From Heloderma charlesbogerti (taxonomy: Eukaryota; Chordata; Lepidosauria; Squamata; Helodermatidae): a stretch of DNA of 64,000 nucleotides. Below are positions 1 to 12,477 of this stretch, one piece after another (within the stretch, counting starts at the first letter, position 1; each line of letters opens with the position of its first letter). Under the pieces are notes generated by a model, which was given only the letters and a program-made list of their open reading frames with translations, was not told the origin of the DNA and made no database searches. The stretch lies in NCBI GenBank assembly GCA_026122225.1, contig JANEZZ010000802.1, positions 496,001-560,000 on the forward strand, read 5' to 3'. Made by a program: the position numbers and the translations under genes.

Positions 1-2018
1 CATGATTTAAAGCGATGAGCATCAAAGCCGGTACATGGGAGAAGGAGGGGATAGGTAAAGGTGGAGCATGCAGACCCGATGCTAGTGCCTGTCTTAAACT
101 GTGGTTGGTTAAGCCAAGAACATTGCATCCAAACCAGCCCTAAAAGTCAAGAAGACACAAAATCAAAGGGGAGCCAGAAAAAGTCCGGAAAATAAAAGGT
201 CATGTAAGATCTGTGATCTGAGGTTTCCTGTACTTAATCCCTCTTGCTGTTCATTTTCTTGGGAGATTCTCCCACTAACTAAGACAGCAGTGGACTCTGC
301 TTTTTCTCAGAGCCATAAAATATATAGAAGGATAGCTCCTTAAGAAATATATTTCCAAGGTAATGAGAGAAAGTGGTTCACGACTAATAGTCCCTCTTCC
401 TTGAGGAAGAATTTGGACTTTGTTTGATCAGCTAATGCCTAAGTGTGAGAGCTTGGGCTCCACTGAGTTTTGTAATTATATGGAAAAATTATATAGTGCA
501 AAGCAGTGCTCTAATGCCAGGTGTAAAACATTCTGTAAGTGGAAGATGCCTTCCACACGTGGATGGGCAACTTTTGGATCCAACCCCTTGTTCCTCTGTC
601 TTCCTTTTATATTCCCCTTGGTTGAAGAGTTTAGTTTCCCCATATTGTTACACTTCACACAATTCTACAAATTCATTAGTTAAGCATAAGCTAGTAAATC
701 ACAAAGTTCAAGCATAAGCTAGTAAATCACATGAACTTTGATATCGCAATCTTCAAGACAGATACTGTATTACAATATATTTTACATCTTCCTCTGTTTG
801 CTCCTTAAAAGCCAGTGGAGGGTATTGAGCAGTTATTAAAACTTGAAAGATATAAATGTGATTCGAGTGTGTGTACCAAATTTTGTTCCAATAGTTCAAT
901 GCTCAAGGGAGAGACTGCATTGCAAACAGACACACAGAATGTCAAGCAGACAAGTTAAACCAAAGGTCAGAGCTGATGGTCCCCTTAAGACAGGAGGCGA
1001 ATTCAGTTTTGGGACAGGAAGAGGGAACATGCTTTCTCACTACTGTTAACTGATTTCTACATTTCACCTTAAGTGCCATGACTGTACAGGCTCTGAGTTC
1101 ATGGTTAAAGTAACATTTAAGTTGGGGAAAGTCTGAGCCATAAGTCAGTCTCTTAATCGCTGTACCTCTCTAGTTGAACTTAAATGTGGATAAGACAATT
1201 CTTGATCGATTTTCATTAATGGTGATTTTATATTAGTTTTACTCTTAAATCTGTAGTTGTCATGTATTCCAAGAAATTTAAAAGGTTAACTACACCTGTA
1301 GCCAAATGCTCCTTACAAATACCTCTAGACTTTTCTAATGATTCCCAGAGACAGGATCCTTTCTAGACCAAGCCCTGTGCTTAGATGCTCCAAGCACTTT
1401 TCATCAGTAGGGTTTTTATCTAGTTTCCAGATTCTTTCAGGTATTCCAGTAATAGTGTACAAGAAAGACTTCTTGTTTTTCAGCATCGCTTATCCTGTTG
1501 GGGGAACTGGAATTTGTACAACAAGAGGCTGGTCATAAGGTCAGTGCCACCCATGGAAAGACCGTCAGTTCTTAAAGTCTCAAGCAAAGATGATTCAAAA
1601 CAATGTTCTACTGTTAATAATGATGTTAATAATATTGTAACTGTGTGATAGTTTTATAAGCAAAAAAGAACAGGCCCCTGCCCCCAAGGAGCTTGCAATC
1701 TAAATAGATTCTGTCAAAAGATTTTGTGTCTTTAATTTTTGTGCCATATACTACTCTTCATTAGGCTAGCAATAAAATAAGCATTGATGAAGTATTGGCG
1801 GAGAGCATTTTATTGAATTTTTTTCCAGTAATTTCTATGGTCTTGAATTCCTAACCAAATACTTGACTACCCATTCTTCTAATTCTATGTATCTCTCAAC
1901 TCCTTGCTGGCTGGACTATTAGCATCATGTATATTGATCTGTGTGAGAAGTAACTTTTTCAAACTACTTTTGCTGTGTGGTGATAATGAGTAAACTGAGC
2001 TGTTTTATGAAGCAAATT
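1..2018. other. AT-rich non-coding stretch
   Basis: I see no exon, RNA gene or clear transposon here. Open frames are short and compositionally ordinary. Two 21-bp identical direct copies lie at 682-702 and 710-730. Around 1670-1705 a short motif resembles the 3' region of old LINE2/MIR-type repeats, but it is too short to assign. Confidence 0.5.
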
Positions 2019-2377
2019 TGGCTCGGTTCGCATGCTACGATAAATGAGCCCAATTACACCCACTGCAAGTGGGAATGGCTAAACAAACCATGGACTTTGT
2101 GTGAACTAGGAACTCTGCCTTGTCTTCCCCCCGACAAGCCAAAGAACTAACTCTAGAACAAACCATGCGTTATTTATTTGGCTTGGTGGGAGAGAGACAA
2201 GCCAGAGCTCTTGGTTTGGACATAATGCTAGCCAAACCATGGACAGAAGGTCTGTAGTTTTTTTTTAGCTGTTCCCACTTGCTGCAGGAGCAGTTGGGCA
2301 GCATGCATAAGCATGCTGCTTTGCTCACAATAAACCAGTATTTTCAAAAATGCTATTGTGATGTGCGAACCAGGTCA
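2019..2377. mobile_element. Non-autonomous DNA transposon with terminal inverted repeats
   Basis: The left end (TGGCTCGGTTCGCATG...) and the right end (...GATGTGCGAACCAGGTCA) are approximate inverted repeats. The interior holds further inverted segments, for example the CAAACCATGG motifs near 2085 and 2233 and a GACAAGCC motif on both sides of the centre. There is no transposase ORF. Similar ends and the same GACAAGCCAGAG interior recur at 38467-38681 and 51221-51543, so this is a dispersed family. A hAT-like origin is possible, but I could not define a clean 8-bp target duplication. Confidence 0.5.
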
Positions 2378-2984
2378 TTGATAAGCAGAGATCTAAAAGG
2401 GAAAAAACCTGGCATGCTTTATTTATTAACCTGGAGCTTTACCATAAACCATAGAAAGAGGCTAATGCAAAACGTCTTCCATATGAAACTGATTTTCCGC
2501 TCTATACCTGTCTAAAACAATATCACTTTAATTCATAATGTGAGTTTATTCCCTACATCTGAATAAACTAAAGTTTTAGTTTCATGATACAGAGCTACCA
2601 TTTTCTTTGAAACAATGGTGGGGGGGTATGCACTGTCAGTTGTATGAACGCTTTGGACTTACTAGGGGGAGGATTCTTTATAGGTGTCAAGAGGTAGCAC
2701 TGGAGAGGTCTTTCAGAAATGTGCCGAGGTATTCAAAGTATGGTCAATGCAGCCCTAACCTTCTTGATTGTCTTCAAGTAACTAAGAATTCTGCTGACAC
2801 TTTCTGTGACAGAGTGAGCCTTTGGACTTTAAATTCTTCAGGATTTTGCAGTGGAGTAATTTCAAGCTGAGATGACAGAAATCAAGTAGAAGCAGTATTT
2901 TAGGTGTTGCTTTTCCAAGAATATATTTAGATATGCCTTTGACATAAGAATGTTGAAAGCTGCATAGTCTGGATAAGAACACAA
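2378..2984. other. Non-coding stretch, nothing recognised
   Basis: AT-rich sequence with short random frames. I see no splice-bounded ORF, RNA gene or repeat signature. Confidence 0.4.
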
Positions 2985-3045
2985 CTATGAAGCTGCCTTA
3001 TACCCAGAGAATTGGCCCATCTAGCCTAGATATCAGGCAGAAGTC
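2985..3045 (-). mobile_element. SINE 3' fragment (tRNA-type squamate SINE)
   Basis: The plus strand reads AAGCTGCCTTATAC followed by TTGGCCCATCTAGCCTAG. This is the reverse complement of the tail seen in the other tRNA-type SINE copies of this window (32.4, 53.2 and 59.6 kb). The Pol III box region is absent, so only the 3' portion is present. Confidence 0.5.
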
Positions 3046-3377
3046 TAGAGACTCATTGAAGAATTTTATATGGACAGTATATATGATGTTATCTGATTAA
3101 ATAATTTTAAATTGATCGTATGATTAATTACTGCATTTCAAATTTGTAAATGATAAAATAACATTCCTTTTGACACACTGAAATAAATGTGAATACAATA
3201 AACAAAAGCTACCACTTGGAAGAAAAGACCATCTTTAATATTTTCTTGTGCATTCCCTGTTGCAGTAATAGATCACAACTAGTCTTAGAAAGCAACTCGA
3301 AGTAGAAATAAACAAATATCCCCTGAACATTCTGCCCCATCACTTAAAATTTGCCTTCCCTCATTAATCCACTAACA
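3046..3377. other. AT-rich non-coding stretch
   Basis: No coding or RNA feature seen. Confidence 0.4.
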
Positions 3378-3464
3378 GGGCAATCCTTTATATATCTACT
3401 CAGAAGTAAGGGCCATTGAGTTCAGTGAGCCTTACAACCAAATAAGTGTGCATAGGATTGCAGC
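3378..3464. mobile_element. ~90-bp palindromic MITE-like repeat (GCAATCCTATGCATA family)
   Basis: It begins GGGCAATCCT and ends GCATAGGATTGCAG. The arms are complementary and include the CTCAGAAGTAAG / CTTAC pair. The same consensus recurs at about 26.06, 36.22, 41.11, 41.43 and 50.81 kb, and the ends of the 52.87-kb palindrome resemble it. There is no coding capacity. It is probably a non-autonomous DNA transposon. Confidence 0.6.
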
Positions 3465-5100
3465 TGAATCTGATAAATAATTCTGATTTAAAGTTTGTGG
3501 CCCTAATATGTATATTTTATATCTATTTCATCCAGTGAAAGGGAAATGCATCTACTACCACTCTTGTTTTCTTCCTATCTTTGTTTCTGTTTTATTGCAC
3601 AGAAGACTGCCCATCTTTCTGTGAAGACTTGTAACAAACCAGTCCATCTTGGGTTTGCCCTCCATACTTGAAGATTTTGGTTCATCTTTTGACCCATGTG
3701 GCAGATGGGGCAAGTCTGTCTTTCAGGGTGTTGTCCAGCATGGCAAGGTAAGATAGTAAGGAGAATGTCATTAGAAATGGATCAACATATTTAGAAGGTT
3801 TCACTACCAATAAGATTTATACAACTCTTTACTGCTGAGGTTAACTGGTGGCCAGCTAGAATTGAGGCGTGTGTCTGAACAAATTAGTTCCTTTTTTCCT
3901 TCATCTTAAAAATATATTTAACGTCATGTTTGGACTTAATGAATGGGAAAATCTTCACAGTTCTAGGATGTGCACATACTTTGAGAGCTATTTAAATGTG
4001 TACATTAGATCAACTTGAGGTTCAACAGTTAAGATGTGCAAATAATTCATGCAGGGTGGGAATCAGCAAGCTCCATCTTTCTGTCATGTGATGCATTTCT
4101 CTGAATTTAGTTCTCCCTGCCCTGCCCTGGATTCTTCTAAGTGTTAAAGGGGGAGTCAGCACTGCTGAAACGATCCTTTTGGAGGGAAGAATTGGGCTTA
4201 GAGGATGAGCGCCTTGTGACATGACCCCCTGAGGCCAATTCCATGTCCCCCCGAGAACAATCCCCTGAAGATCCATGGTACAGGTCATGCCCCTTCATTT
4301 TTTCTTTGTTGTGCTCCAGGTTGAAGGGATGAAAGCAGGTTGCCTGCATTTAGATTCTCCAATTCCCAGCTTTGTCTGGCTAAGGGCTTGGGCCTCCACA
4401 TTGCTTGCTGCATGCCCAGCCCTTGCCCTCCCTACCACATTTTGGGTTTGGGGAAAGTTGCATTTCGTTGTGATCCCCTGGTATTATTCTGCAAGCATGG
4501 GGGCCTCCATTGGTCAAGACCCTCTCTTGCTTCTTCCCGCCACCCTCCAATTTAGGCCCACATGTGGATATCCTAGTTTGAAAATATAGGTAATACATAA
4601 ATCACTTGGAGACCTTACGAAATCAAGTGGTATATAAGTAGCTTAAATAAGATAAATTATATTCATCATGACATAATGACTATTATTTTTTCAATATGAG
4701 TGTGACTTCCTTCAACCTACATTTTTTTTCTTTTGTCTTAATAATGTCAATCTTACAAGTTTGCGTCCTGCAGAATGTTTTGGGAAATTTGACAGTCTGA
4801 AAACATAGTCCTGAGAATCCCAGCTTTCATTTTTCTAATCTTCATGGATGGAGACATTTTTGCAAATATGCAGGCAATGCCTGAAAAAGGCTCCAGTGCT
4901 CAGGTGGAGGCCCTCATGTTCCCTGAACCATACAGCTATATCAGCTGTCAGCCACATGTAAAGGAGAAGCATTCAAATAAGCATATTTTCCTTAAACTCT
5001 GAAGTCACACTTGACTCCTGTGTACAAGTCTTAGCTTGGTATTAAAATATTAAGTAAGCTTTACTAATACTAATAGCAAAGTGCCTATCATGATCAAGAA
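3465..5100. other. Non-coding stretch, nothing recognised
   Basis: The overlapping frames at 4.0-4.6 kb on both strands are slightly GC-richer than their surroundings, but they show no domain, codon bias or splice structure. I treat them as non-coding. Confidence 0.4.
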
Positions 5101-5220
5101 GTACTTCAGTGCACTGTGGACTGCTGATACCATCTTAGAAGAGGCATTCTCTCTTGTGTGATCAGAGGGAGGAATACGTCTTCTAAGATGGCACCTGTTG
5201 CCCACAGTTTTTGTAAGTAC
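5101..5220. repeat. 120-bp imperfect inverted repeat
   Basis: The left arm, GTACTTCAGTGCACTGTGG...CATCTTAGAAGAGG, is complementary to the right arm, ...TCTTCTAAGATG...CCCACAG...GTAAGTAC. The loop is about 12 bp around TGTGTGATCAGA. The symmetry suggests a MITE or fold-back element. No TIR family was recognised. Confidence 0.55.
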
Positions 5221-5513
5221 TAATATTTAAAACAATTACACATTTTTAAAACCTGTTGTCTGATTGGGGGATAGCCGTTTATCTGATCAAAGACACTTTG
5301 ATTCAGTAACTTAATGAATTATTTATTCATTTTTATGATTAATTAAAAGTAATTATTAATTCCTTTTCTGCTCACGAGGGCACAATTACATAAAATCCAA
5401 TAAAAACAAATCAGAATAAAAACAAAACATTATTTAAAACAGGCCAAACAGATGTTAAAAGCCAAAGGCCTGGTGAAACAGTACAGTTTTCATTGCTGCC
5501 TTAATCTGTGTAT

Positions 5514-5514
5514 C

Positions 5515-5547
<33 letters not shown>

Positions 5548-5560
5548 CCCACCCCCCCAC
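5514..5560. repeat. (TC)n microsatellite followed by a C-rich run
   Basis: About 16 TC units run directly into interrupted C runs. It is a pure simple-sequence tract. Confidence 0.9.
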
Positions 5561-5699
5561 AGCGGTGGGCAACCGTTTCTCCTTCAATGCAATCTTTTTT
5601 TCCTTCAGTCGGCTCAGAGGGACTGCATGCTGGCAATGACCTGATTTGTGCGATCACTGCAGCCCGCTGTGACTTATTAGCCGTGGTGCGTTGCCAATC

Positions 5700-5965
5700 C
5701 AAGCCTCCAGCTTCTCGTGTCATCCGAACCTATCGAGGATGGTTTGTTGGGATGGTTAACAAACCACCCCAGAACCCTGCAACAGGCCATGGGTTCTGGG
5801 TGATTTGTTAACTACTCCAATAAGCCCTGCTTGCCAGGTTCAGATGACATGAGAAGCTGCACCCGGCGAGGATAATTATGCAGATCAGCTGGCATGTGAC
5901 TGGCATGCGTAGGGTGGTTAACAAGCCACCATGGCTTGTTAACCATTCTGTGACTGTGCAGATGG
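5700..5965. mobile_element. Non-autonomous palindromic DNA transposon
   Basis: CAGCTTCTCGTGTCATCCGA near 5709 is complementary, with two mismatches, to TCAGATGACATGAGAAGCTG near 5842. Inner complementary pairs (GGTTAACAAACCACC, TTGTTAACTAC) and the outer pair GGTTAACAAGCCACCATGG / CTTGTTAACCAT at 5911-5945 add further symmetry. No protein is encoded. It resembles the other GTTCANATG-ended palindromic repeats in the window. Confidence 0.45.
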
Positions 5966-6539
5966 GGTAAGTGGCTAGGTCCAGAGCTGCTGGTGGGTGG
6001 GGCCAGAGCTGCCTCCCACACATGTTGGATCATTACCCCAACCCCAATGTGTATCTCTTTATCTGAGATGGAAGTGAGGGGAGAAAAAAAGTGTTGGTGG
6101 TGATGATGTTCAGAGAGAAAGTCTCTCACGCTTACATACACTATACCCTCTCCTCCCCCCACCCCTCAGTGCTCTTCTTAAAAACACACACACAGCTCAT
6201 GCTTTTCTCAGACATGCACGTGCACACATGATCCATATTTTCAAAGTGCTCGTCTCTCCCTGCATAGGTGGGACGGGGGTTGTCCCCACCCAGGCAGGGA
6301 AGGCTTGGGCACAGCCTGCCAGAGCCACCATGGGCCACAGATTCCCAGCTCCTGCTCGTCAGTGTTTACTAACACAGCTATGTAAGTTAGCATGGATTTG
6401 TCCAAGGATAGTCCTTCTCCTGTACTTTCTACAGCAAAAGATGGAGAGAATGCCCTGAGGTGCTTCTTAAATAGGCCACGGCCCACAGTTATTTGACTTA
6501 TTATTGATTCTCATAGTTCTGGCAATAATTTTCATATAA

Positions 6540-6625
6540 CAACCTGTCAATGATATTATTTATTACATTTCTATACCGCCCCATAGCTGAAGCTCTCTGG
6601 GTGGTTTACAAAGATTAAGATGTCT
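6540..6625 (-). mobile_element. L2-type LINE 3' end fragment
   Basis: The plus strand reads TTATTTATTACATTTCTATACCG...AGCTCTCTGGGTGGTTTACAAA. This is the reverse complement of the GCCCAGAG...TATAGAAATG-AATAAATAA tail seen on the plus strand at 19.2, 25.9 and 58.8 kb. It is a short 5'-truncated copy with no coding part left. Confidence 0.6.
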
Positions 6626-6708
6626 TTTCTACAAAAAATAAAGTTTTGTGTTTAGTTGTAAGTTATGACTGATTATGAGGGAGAAAAAGGTAGTGTAAAT
6701 TAATCCCT

Positions 6709-6718
6709 GTGTGTGTGT

Positions 6719-6754
<36 letters not shown>
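6709..6754. repeat. (TG)n plus (GATA)n microsatellite
   Basis: A short TG run passes into about nine units of the tetranucleotide GATA. Confidence 0.95.
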
Positions 6755-8567
6755 GCCTCTTACTGGAGTCCAGTGACTTTGTATCATAGCCTTCATTTAA
6801 TAAAATGGAAGCTTGCGAATTACTGCAGGAGAAAACCTATAGTTTGTATGCCTGTATATAATATATATATTTAACATGCTGTCTTTTTTAGCCAACCTTA
6901 ATTTTCTAGATGCTGTCTCATGGTTATAGTATTTGATAGACAGTGGTATTACAAACATATTGTTTAATGATGGCTAACTGTTTATTTGGCTTGAACTAGC
7001 AAACATTCACCCCAAACAGTGTATATCTTTACAACAGTTGTATGCTGCTTTAAAAAAACAACTTTGTGATTTTAGTTTTGATTCTGATTCTGTTATGTCT
7101 TACAGACCTTTCTGCAAACTGCTAATGGGATGAACACAATATATCACTTTTATAATAGCGAGCTATTAAAGGCAAACATAAAGCAGTCTGAAGGCCATAA
7201 GTGCTGCCAACAGCTCCTGCTTTAATGAATTCCCTTTTAGATGTCCATTAAATGCTCATGGCAAATGTACTCATAATGGAAATGGCAAATCTAAATGGGT
7301 AGATATGAATAATCCATGGAGTTTAAATTCTGTTTATGATCATCTTCACATTTAGTTTTCAAGACAGCGCAGTTTAGTTTTCATTACAGTTCGGAATAAA
7401 GAGGACAGGGAGTAATTGATTGCTTCAAGCAGATTAAAATCAATGGTCTTCTTTCCAAAGAACGAGTTCAATGCAATAATTCCAACTTTAAATATTGATT
7501 TAGGGAATTCAACACAATGTTTTGTGCTGTGTGAATTTTATATAAAGACAAATATTAATTTTACGTATTATATGTATGTATATAGAAACATAGAGAGGCT
7601 GTTAGCAGTATGTGCATGAGTTAATAGTGATCTATATTAAGTCATTTTGATATTATTGCAGTCATAATGAATCAATGATATTCCCGTCATCATTGTAATA
7701 CTGTTTGTAACCCATTAGCACAGAGAAATTACAACCCATCATACCTCATTACAGTGATTGAGGGTTTATTACCATATTCTCAAATTGCTTGCTTGTGATA
7801 AAACTAAATAGGCACCAGACAACTGTAGGTAGACCATAGACTATGCGTTATTGTACCAGGGTAATGAAGGATTGTTACAACATAATAGGATAAAATCTAT
7901 GCAGAAAATAAACTTGCCAGTAGAAAAGAACTGGAGAGTATTTTTTACACTTGTCAGTGTATTAAAGGTCAAACATTTGTTTTCATCAGACGGTTAGCAA
8001 ATTTCAGAAGTCATATGGCTTTCATATTTGAATAGGTGCTGCACTGGAGCCTTTTAAAGCCTTTAGATGTTGTATTGTAATGTGCACTTCACAAATAAAC
8101 TGACAAGCTCTGTAGAGGCATTTAAATAACATTGTAGTTAAATGCCCATCTAGGGAGCAGAACTGTACCAAATATTTTTACTAAATACTACTCTTGTTGT
8201 AGAAGGGGAGACCTGCCAACCCAGGTTAAAATCAAGATTGACACATTGTGTTTCGTTGTAGACAGAAAAGGGGCATATGCTTTGAATAGGTTTCACAATA
8301 TTTTGATGCTTAGAATTGGAAAATGAAACTGAGAGTGTTGGTGGATGGCAAGTTGGAAACCTCCTTTTGAACTGGATGTATGCAATGAAATGCAGGAGGG
8401 CGCGCAAGCAGATGTGAGAGGTTTCAATCTGGAGGTTCCCACCTCTTATATACATATATTTATTTTTAGAAATACCATATTTCTAATGGTCTGTCCAAAT
8501 GTCGTTTGTGTTTCTGTCTAAGCCAAGTGAAGAATAGAGGTTCTACTGAACTGTGATAGAACTAAAG
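6755..8567. other. AT-rich non-coding stretch
   Basis: There is no coding or repeat signature. The 7.06-7.34 kb part is complex, non-repetitive and rich in TAAT-type motifs. That would fit conserved non-coding DNA, but it cannot be shown from one sequence. Confidence 0.35.
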
Positions 8568-8755
8568 CAGGGATAGGCAGCATTGTGGTGTGCAGGCCAT
8601 GTCTGGTTCCTGAAACCTTCCTTGTAGTCCATGCTGCTAGTGTGTGTGGATTTGTCCTCTGGATGGCAGTTTTATGGGAAGGGGTCAAGGAGAGTATTTC
8701 AAGTGAAAAGCCTTGGTGGGCCAGATGCGGTGAATGAATACGTTGCCCACCCTCA
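8568..8755. mobile_element. Degenerate hAT-type MITE
   Basis: The left end CAGGGATAGGCAG and the right end GTTGCCCACCCTC match the terminal inverted repeats of the better copies at 48978 and 53729. The interior is longer than in those copies and diverged, and I see no clear target duplication. It is probably an old copy or a related subfamily. Confidence 0.4.
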
Positions 8756-10269
8756 GAAAGGAATATCAGGCTTTTTTGGTATTTTTAGATTATGTGAAAA
8801 TATCTGGTTGTTCTTGCCTGCTAAATTGCTTATATACTTTATTTGGCCTTATCTGAAGGGACAGTGTAAATGTTGCGTGCTCTGTCTTTTTGTAATCATT
8901 GCTGGGACCTTTCCAGTGCCCGAACAGGTAGTGCTAGAGCGTTTAGTGTGTGGATTGTGAGAGAGATGCCATAAATGAATTTTCTTCAGCTAGGCTAATA
9001 AAAGATTTTGGCTCGGGAGTAAAAGGAATAATTCAGAACACTTAATAGTTTTTACATTATTGACGGCATTAATCTACTTGAGTCTGAATAGCCCCTGGAA
9101 ACCTCAATCAAGATGGTGCCTTGTTGCACTATAGATATGAGGAATGATCCAAATCCCTAACTATGCAGGAGCATCTGTTTCTTTTCAATGAAGGGAAATG
9201 GTCCATGTTTACACATGCAGAATTACTTTGTTCATAAAAGAGATATGGAAGGCCCGGTAAGCCTGGAACGTCACCCCCACTTTAGAGGTACCAGATCTTG
9301 GTGGTAGGTTGTGGCTCTGAAATTGGCGTGCAGCAAATCCATGCAGGCTCATGTTTTAATTTCTTTTGAAATCTGTGACAGCAGCTGCAAACAGACTGCA
9401 TTTCTTTTCTTTTTCTTTTTTAAAATAAGAACATACGTAAAATGTGTCTTGTGGTTTGATACTGGGAACTGTTACGCTAAACCTTGAGAACGATTGCACA
9501 TTTCAGTCATGCTGTTGGCTTGTTTGTGTGCTTGGCACGAACTACAGCAATCCAGAGGAGGAGCAAGCGTACAGGGCTAACTTCAAGCAAGTGCGTACAT
9601 CTATATTTTCACGCTTAACTACTATGAAGAATGTGAAGTTGTGTTGGAATAAGAATATACAGTGTTGGATAGGTAGGATATTAGTTGCTGTGACGAGTTA
9701 GAATTCTCATTAATATAATCTGCTCTTAGATAATTATTCTTTAACAAAGGGTTATTTTGTCCTTGTTGCACCGTGAGCATCACATTTCTGTGACAAACTA
9801 TCTAGCTTTGGGGGAGTGAGTGGAAGGGCCATGCCCAGCAAAATCGCAGATGCCACCCAGTTCATGGGACTTTCGCTAGTTCAGCAATATCTAAGAATGT
9901 TGATGTTGCTACATTATTTACTCTGTGTGATGTGGAAGCAGCAAGATGGGGAAGGAGAGGTCCAAAGTGACTCTGAGGCACAGGAAATTTAGGCATGGGA
10001 ACTCGCACAAAGCCAAAAAGAAAAATGTGCTGTGATAACATTAGGGTTGGGAGCAGCAAACCAAGCAGGATAAATACTAAGAGAAGGAACAGAAAAAAGG
10101 GGCTATGGGCATGTATGAAGGGGCTATGGGCATGTATGAAAAGCATCCAGGAGGGGAGGGACAAATATGAGGGAAACCTGTTCCTTTGTTTGAAGTGGTG
10201 ATTATCAGAAGGGTACTGTAGACCATTTCTTCCTAATGTCTATTCCTTTCCTGGGGTGTTTTCCATAGC
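8756..10269. other. Non-coding stretch with a small tandem duplication
   Basis: No gene seen. Two perfect 21-bp units stand in tandem at 10099-10119 and 10120-10140. A pyrimidine run (TTCTTTTCTTT) lies near 9400. Confidence 0.45.
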
Positions 10270-10714
10270 CCTGTGGAGAATGTGGATAGGGAGAGATTTC
10301 TCTCTTTCTCATAATACTACAGTCCAGGGTCATCCTGATTGGTGGGAGATTCAGAACAGATAAAAGGAAGTACTTCTTCACGGAGTGCATAGATAAACTA
10401 TGGAATTCGCTATCGCAAGACATAGTGATGGCCACCAATTTCGATGGCTTTAAAAGGGGGTTAGACAAATTCCTCGAGGAGAAGGCTATCAATGGCTGCT
10501 AGTTCTGATGGCTATATGCTACCTCCAGTATCAGAGGCAGCATGGCTATGTACACCAGTTGCTGGGGAACATGGGCAAGAGGGTGCTGTTGCACTCATGT
10601 CCTACTTGTCTGTTTCCTGTGGGCAGCTGGTTGGTTGGCCACCGTGTGAACAGAATGCTGAACTAGATGGGCCCTAGATGGACCAGCATGGCTCTCCTTA
10701 AATTCTTATGTTCT
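10270..10714 (+). pseudogene. CR1 LINE 3' end with ORF2 C-terminal remnant
   Basis: This is a 5'-truncated CR1-type non-LTR retrotransposon. The frame 10344-10502 encodes a 52-residue C-terminal piece that starts GRFRTDKRKYFFT, continues with KLWNSLSQ and ends in DKFLEEKAINGC before TAG. This matches the CR1 ORF2 carboxy terminus pattern (FRxDxRKxFFTxRVVxxWNxLP), placed after the RT domain. The 3' UTR follows (GCACTCATGTCCTACTTG, then TGAACTAGATGGGCC), with an ATTCTTATGTTCT tail. RT and endonuclease are missing, as expected for incomplete reverse transcription. The same 3' UTR appears in reverse at 18.1 kb. It cannot be active. Confidence 0.7.
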
Positions 10715-11304
10715 CTTGGCTTATTCAGGACATGTTCTTTAGGTTTTACTATTCGCTTATTCTCTGCCCCACCCCAAAGGGGAACAGCACTAGGTGGATA
10801 TATCTGTATAGTATGTGGATCTGTGGACTGAATGCATAATTCTTTGGAATTTACTACAGGCTGTATCTCCCTACTCATTTGTAAATTACTGTTTTTACTT
10901 TTGTGTGCATGCACCACATTACTTGCTTCAGTTTTCTTCAGCTACCTATACTGAGGCCGTGATGAGGACTGAGAAGAATTTCAAAAACACTGTTTGATTT
11001 GGCATAGAGGCCAGCTGTTCAGAGAGAAAAGGCCAAAGATTCCATTAGCAAGTATAAGATTCTGGGAGCAGCTCTTTGGATCCCATATTTACATACTTTT
11101 TTCTATTGGAAAGTTATACTAAAATGTATATCTAAACCATTTTACACGTTGACTTCTGCTGTATTCTGCTACATGAAAAATAATGTTAAGGAATGGGGGG
11201 AATATTAGATGATTCCCAAATCAGCATTTGCTCACAAAATATTTAAGCAAGGTGATACATTTTAAAAAAATTAGATGTGTGGTCCTCTGATCTCACAAAT
11301 GCAT
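10715..11304. other. Non-coding stretch, nothing recognised
   Basis: AT-rich. No ORF with recognisable content and no RNA gene. Confidence 0.4.
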
Positions 11305-11470
11305 CATAGCGGCTTGTTCAGATGTAATGCTAAACTGTGATTGATTTAGCATAACTCTGGTTTGTAACTCTGGTGCCTAAAAAGACCCACTAACCGTAGT
11401 TGTGTTTGGAATCAAAAAACAAAGCTCATAAATCACAATGTGAAGTTAGTTTGCAAATATGTCTGAACTT
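11305..11470. mobile_element. Short palindromic non-autonomous DNA transposon
   Basis: The ends GTTCAGATGTAATGCTAA and TTTGCAAATATGTCTGAAC are approximate inverted repeats. The interior shows the pairs AAACTGTGATTGATTT and ATAAATCACAATGTGAAG. No coding sequence. Confidence 0.45.
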
Positions 11471-12477
11471 TGTATCCTGCTTTAATCCAAGTTGCATTGC
11501 TTAGTCTACAGAGATGAGAGGTAAGAGCAGCTTGAAAACAAAACCATTCATGGGGCTAAGAGACTCTTGCTGGCTCTTTCACAGACCTCTCCTTCCCCCC
11601 TTATTCTGCCTGACAGCAGGTTCCTTTCCCCATCTACCTCTTTGCTGACAAGTTTGCCCTCTCCAGTCCAGCAGTCTTGCGAAGGGGAAAAATGTATAGT
11701 GACCATGGGCACCCATATCTAGCAAAGAATATGTTAAAAGCACACCTTTGCTCTTAGCAAGCTGTACAAAGAGTTCAACAGATGTAAATACACAATTTGA
11801 CCAGAAAGCCTCCCCCAATTGCCATCACCCACTCACTTTTTGCTAACCTCTGTTTCTACAACAATCCACACTTTTTATATTCTAACACGTTTTCTTCTGC
11901 TTGCTCACCAATGAAGTTTTCTTACTACAACCCCCCCCCCAAGTCTTTATTGAAAGAATTGTCACAATGAGGACTGTTTGGGAGGGTTGGGAGGAAAGGG
12001 TTAACAAAATGGACGAGAAACCTTTGTGGGAGGGAATGGGGAAAGGAGGCTTTAGGACTACTTTTGCTTCGAGGCATTCCAGCAGTGACCAAAGCTCTCC
12101 AAGGGTTGCTGGGAGGTGGGTCCATCCTGTTTCCGCAGCTGGCTAATGGAAAGAAAACTGGTGACATGGTGATACCGTGGATTCTAGCCTATCCAGATGG
12201 GGGGCTCAACTCCAGGGCACAGCAGCACATAGGATTTGTTCCAAATACCAGTCCATGGAGGAGATAAATTGGTTGGAAGTCTGGAGAATGGATGCACCAG
12301 GGTTGGATTGAGAGCAGAAACAGTTTGATTTGCAAGGACAACACATCTGCCACAGCGTACGTAAACAGGCATTTGAACCTGCTCTCTCAAACAACAGTAT
12401 TCACTCCATCAGTAACTTCAGGAATATAAAGTCTTTCATCTTAGTGGGAACAAACACCTCAAAAAGAGAGGAGCAGT
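11471..12477. other. Non-coding left flank of DIRS-A
   Basis: It includes a C run near 11932-11940 and short overlapping frames on both strands with no domain content. The left DIRS-A boundary follows. Confidence 0.4.
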
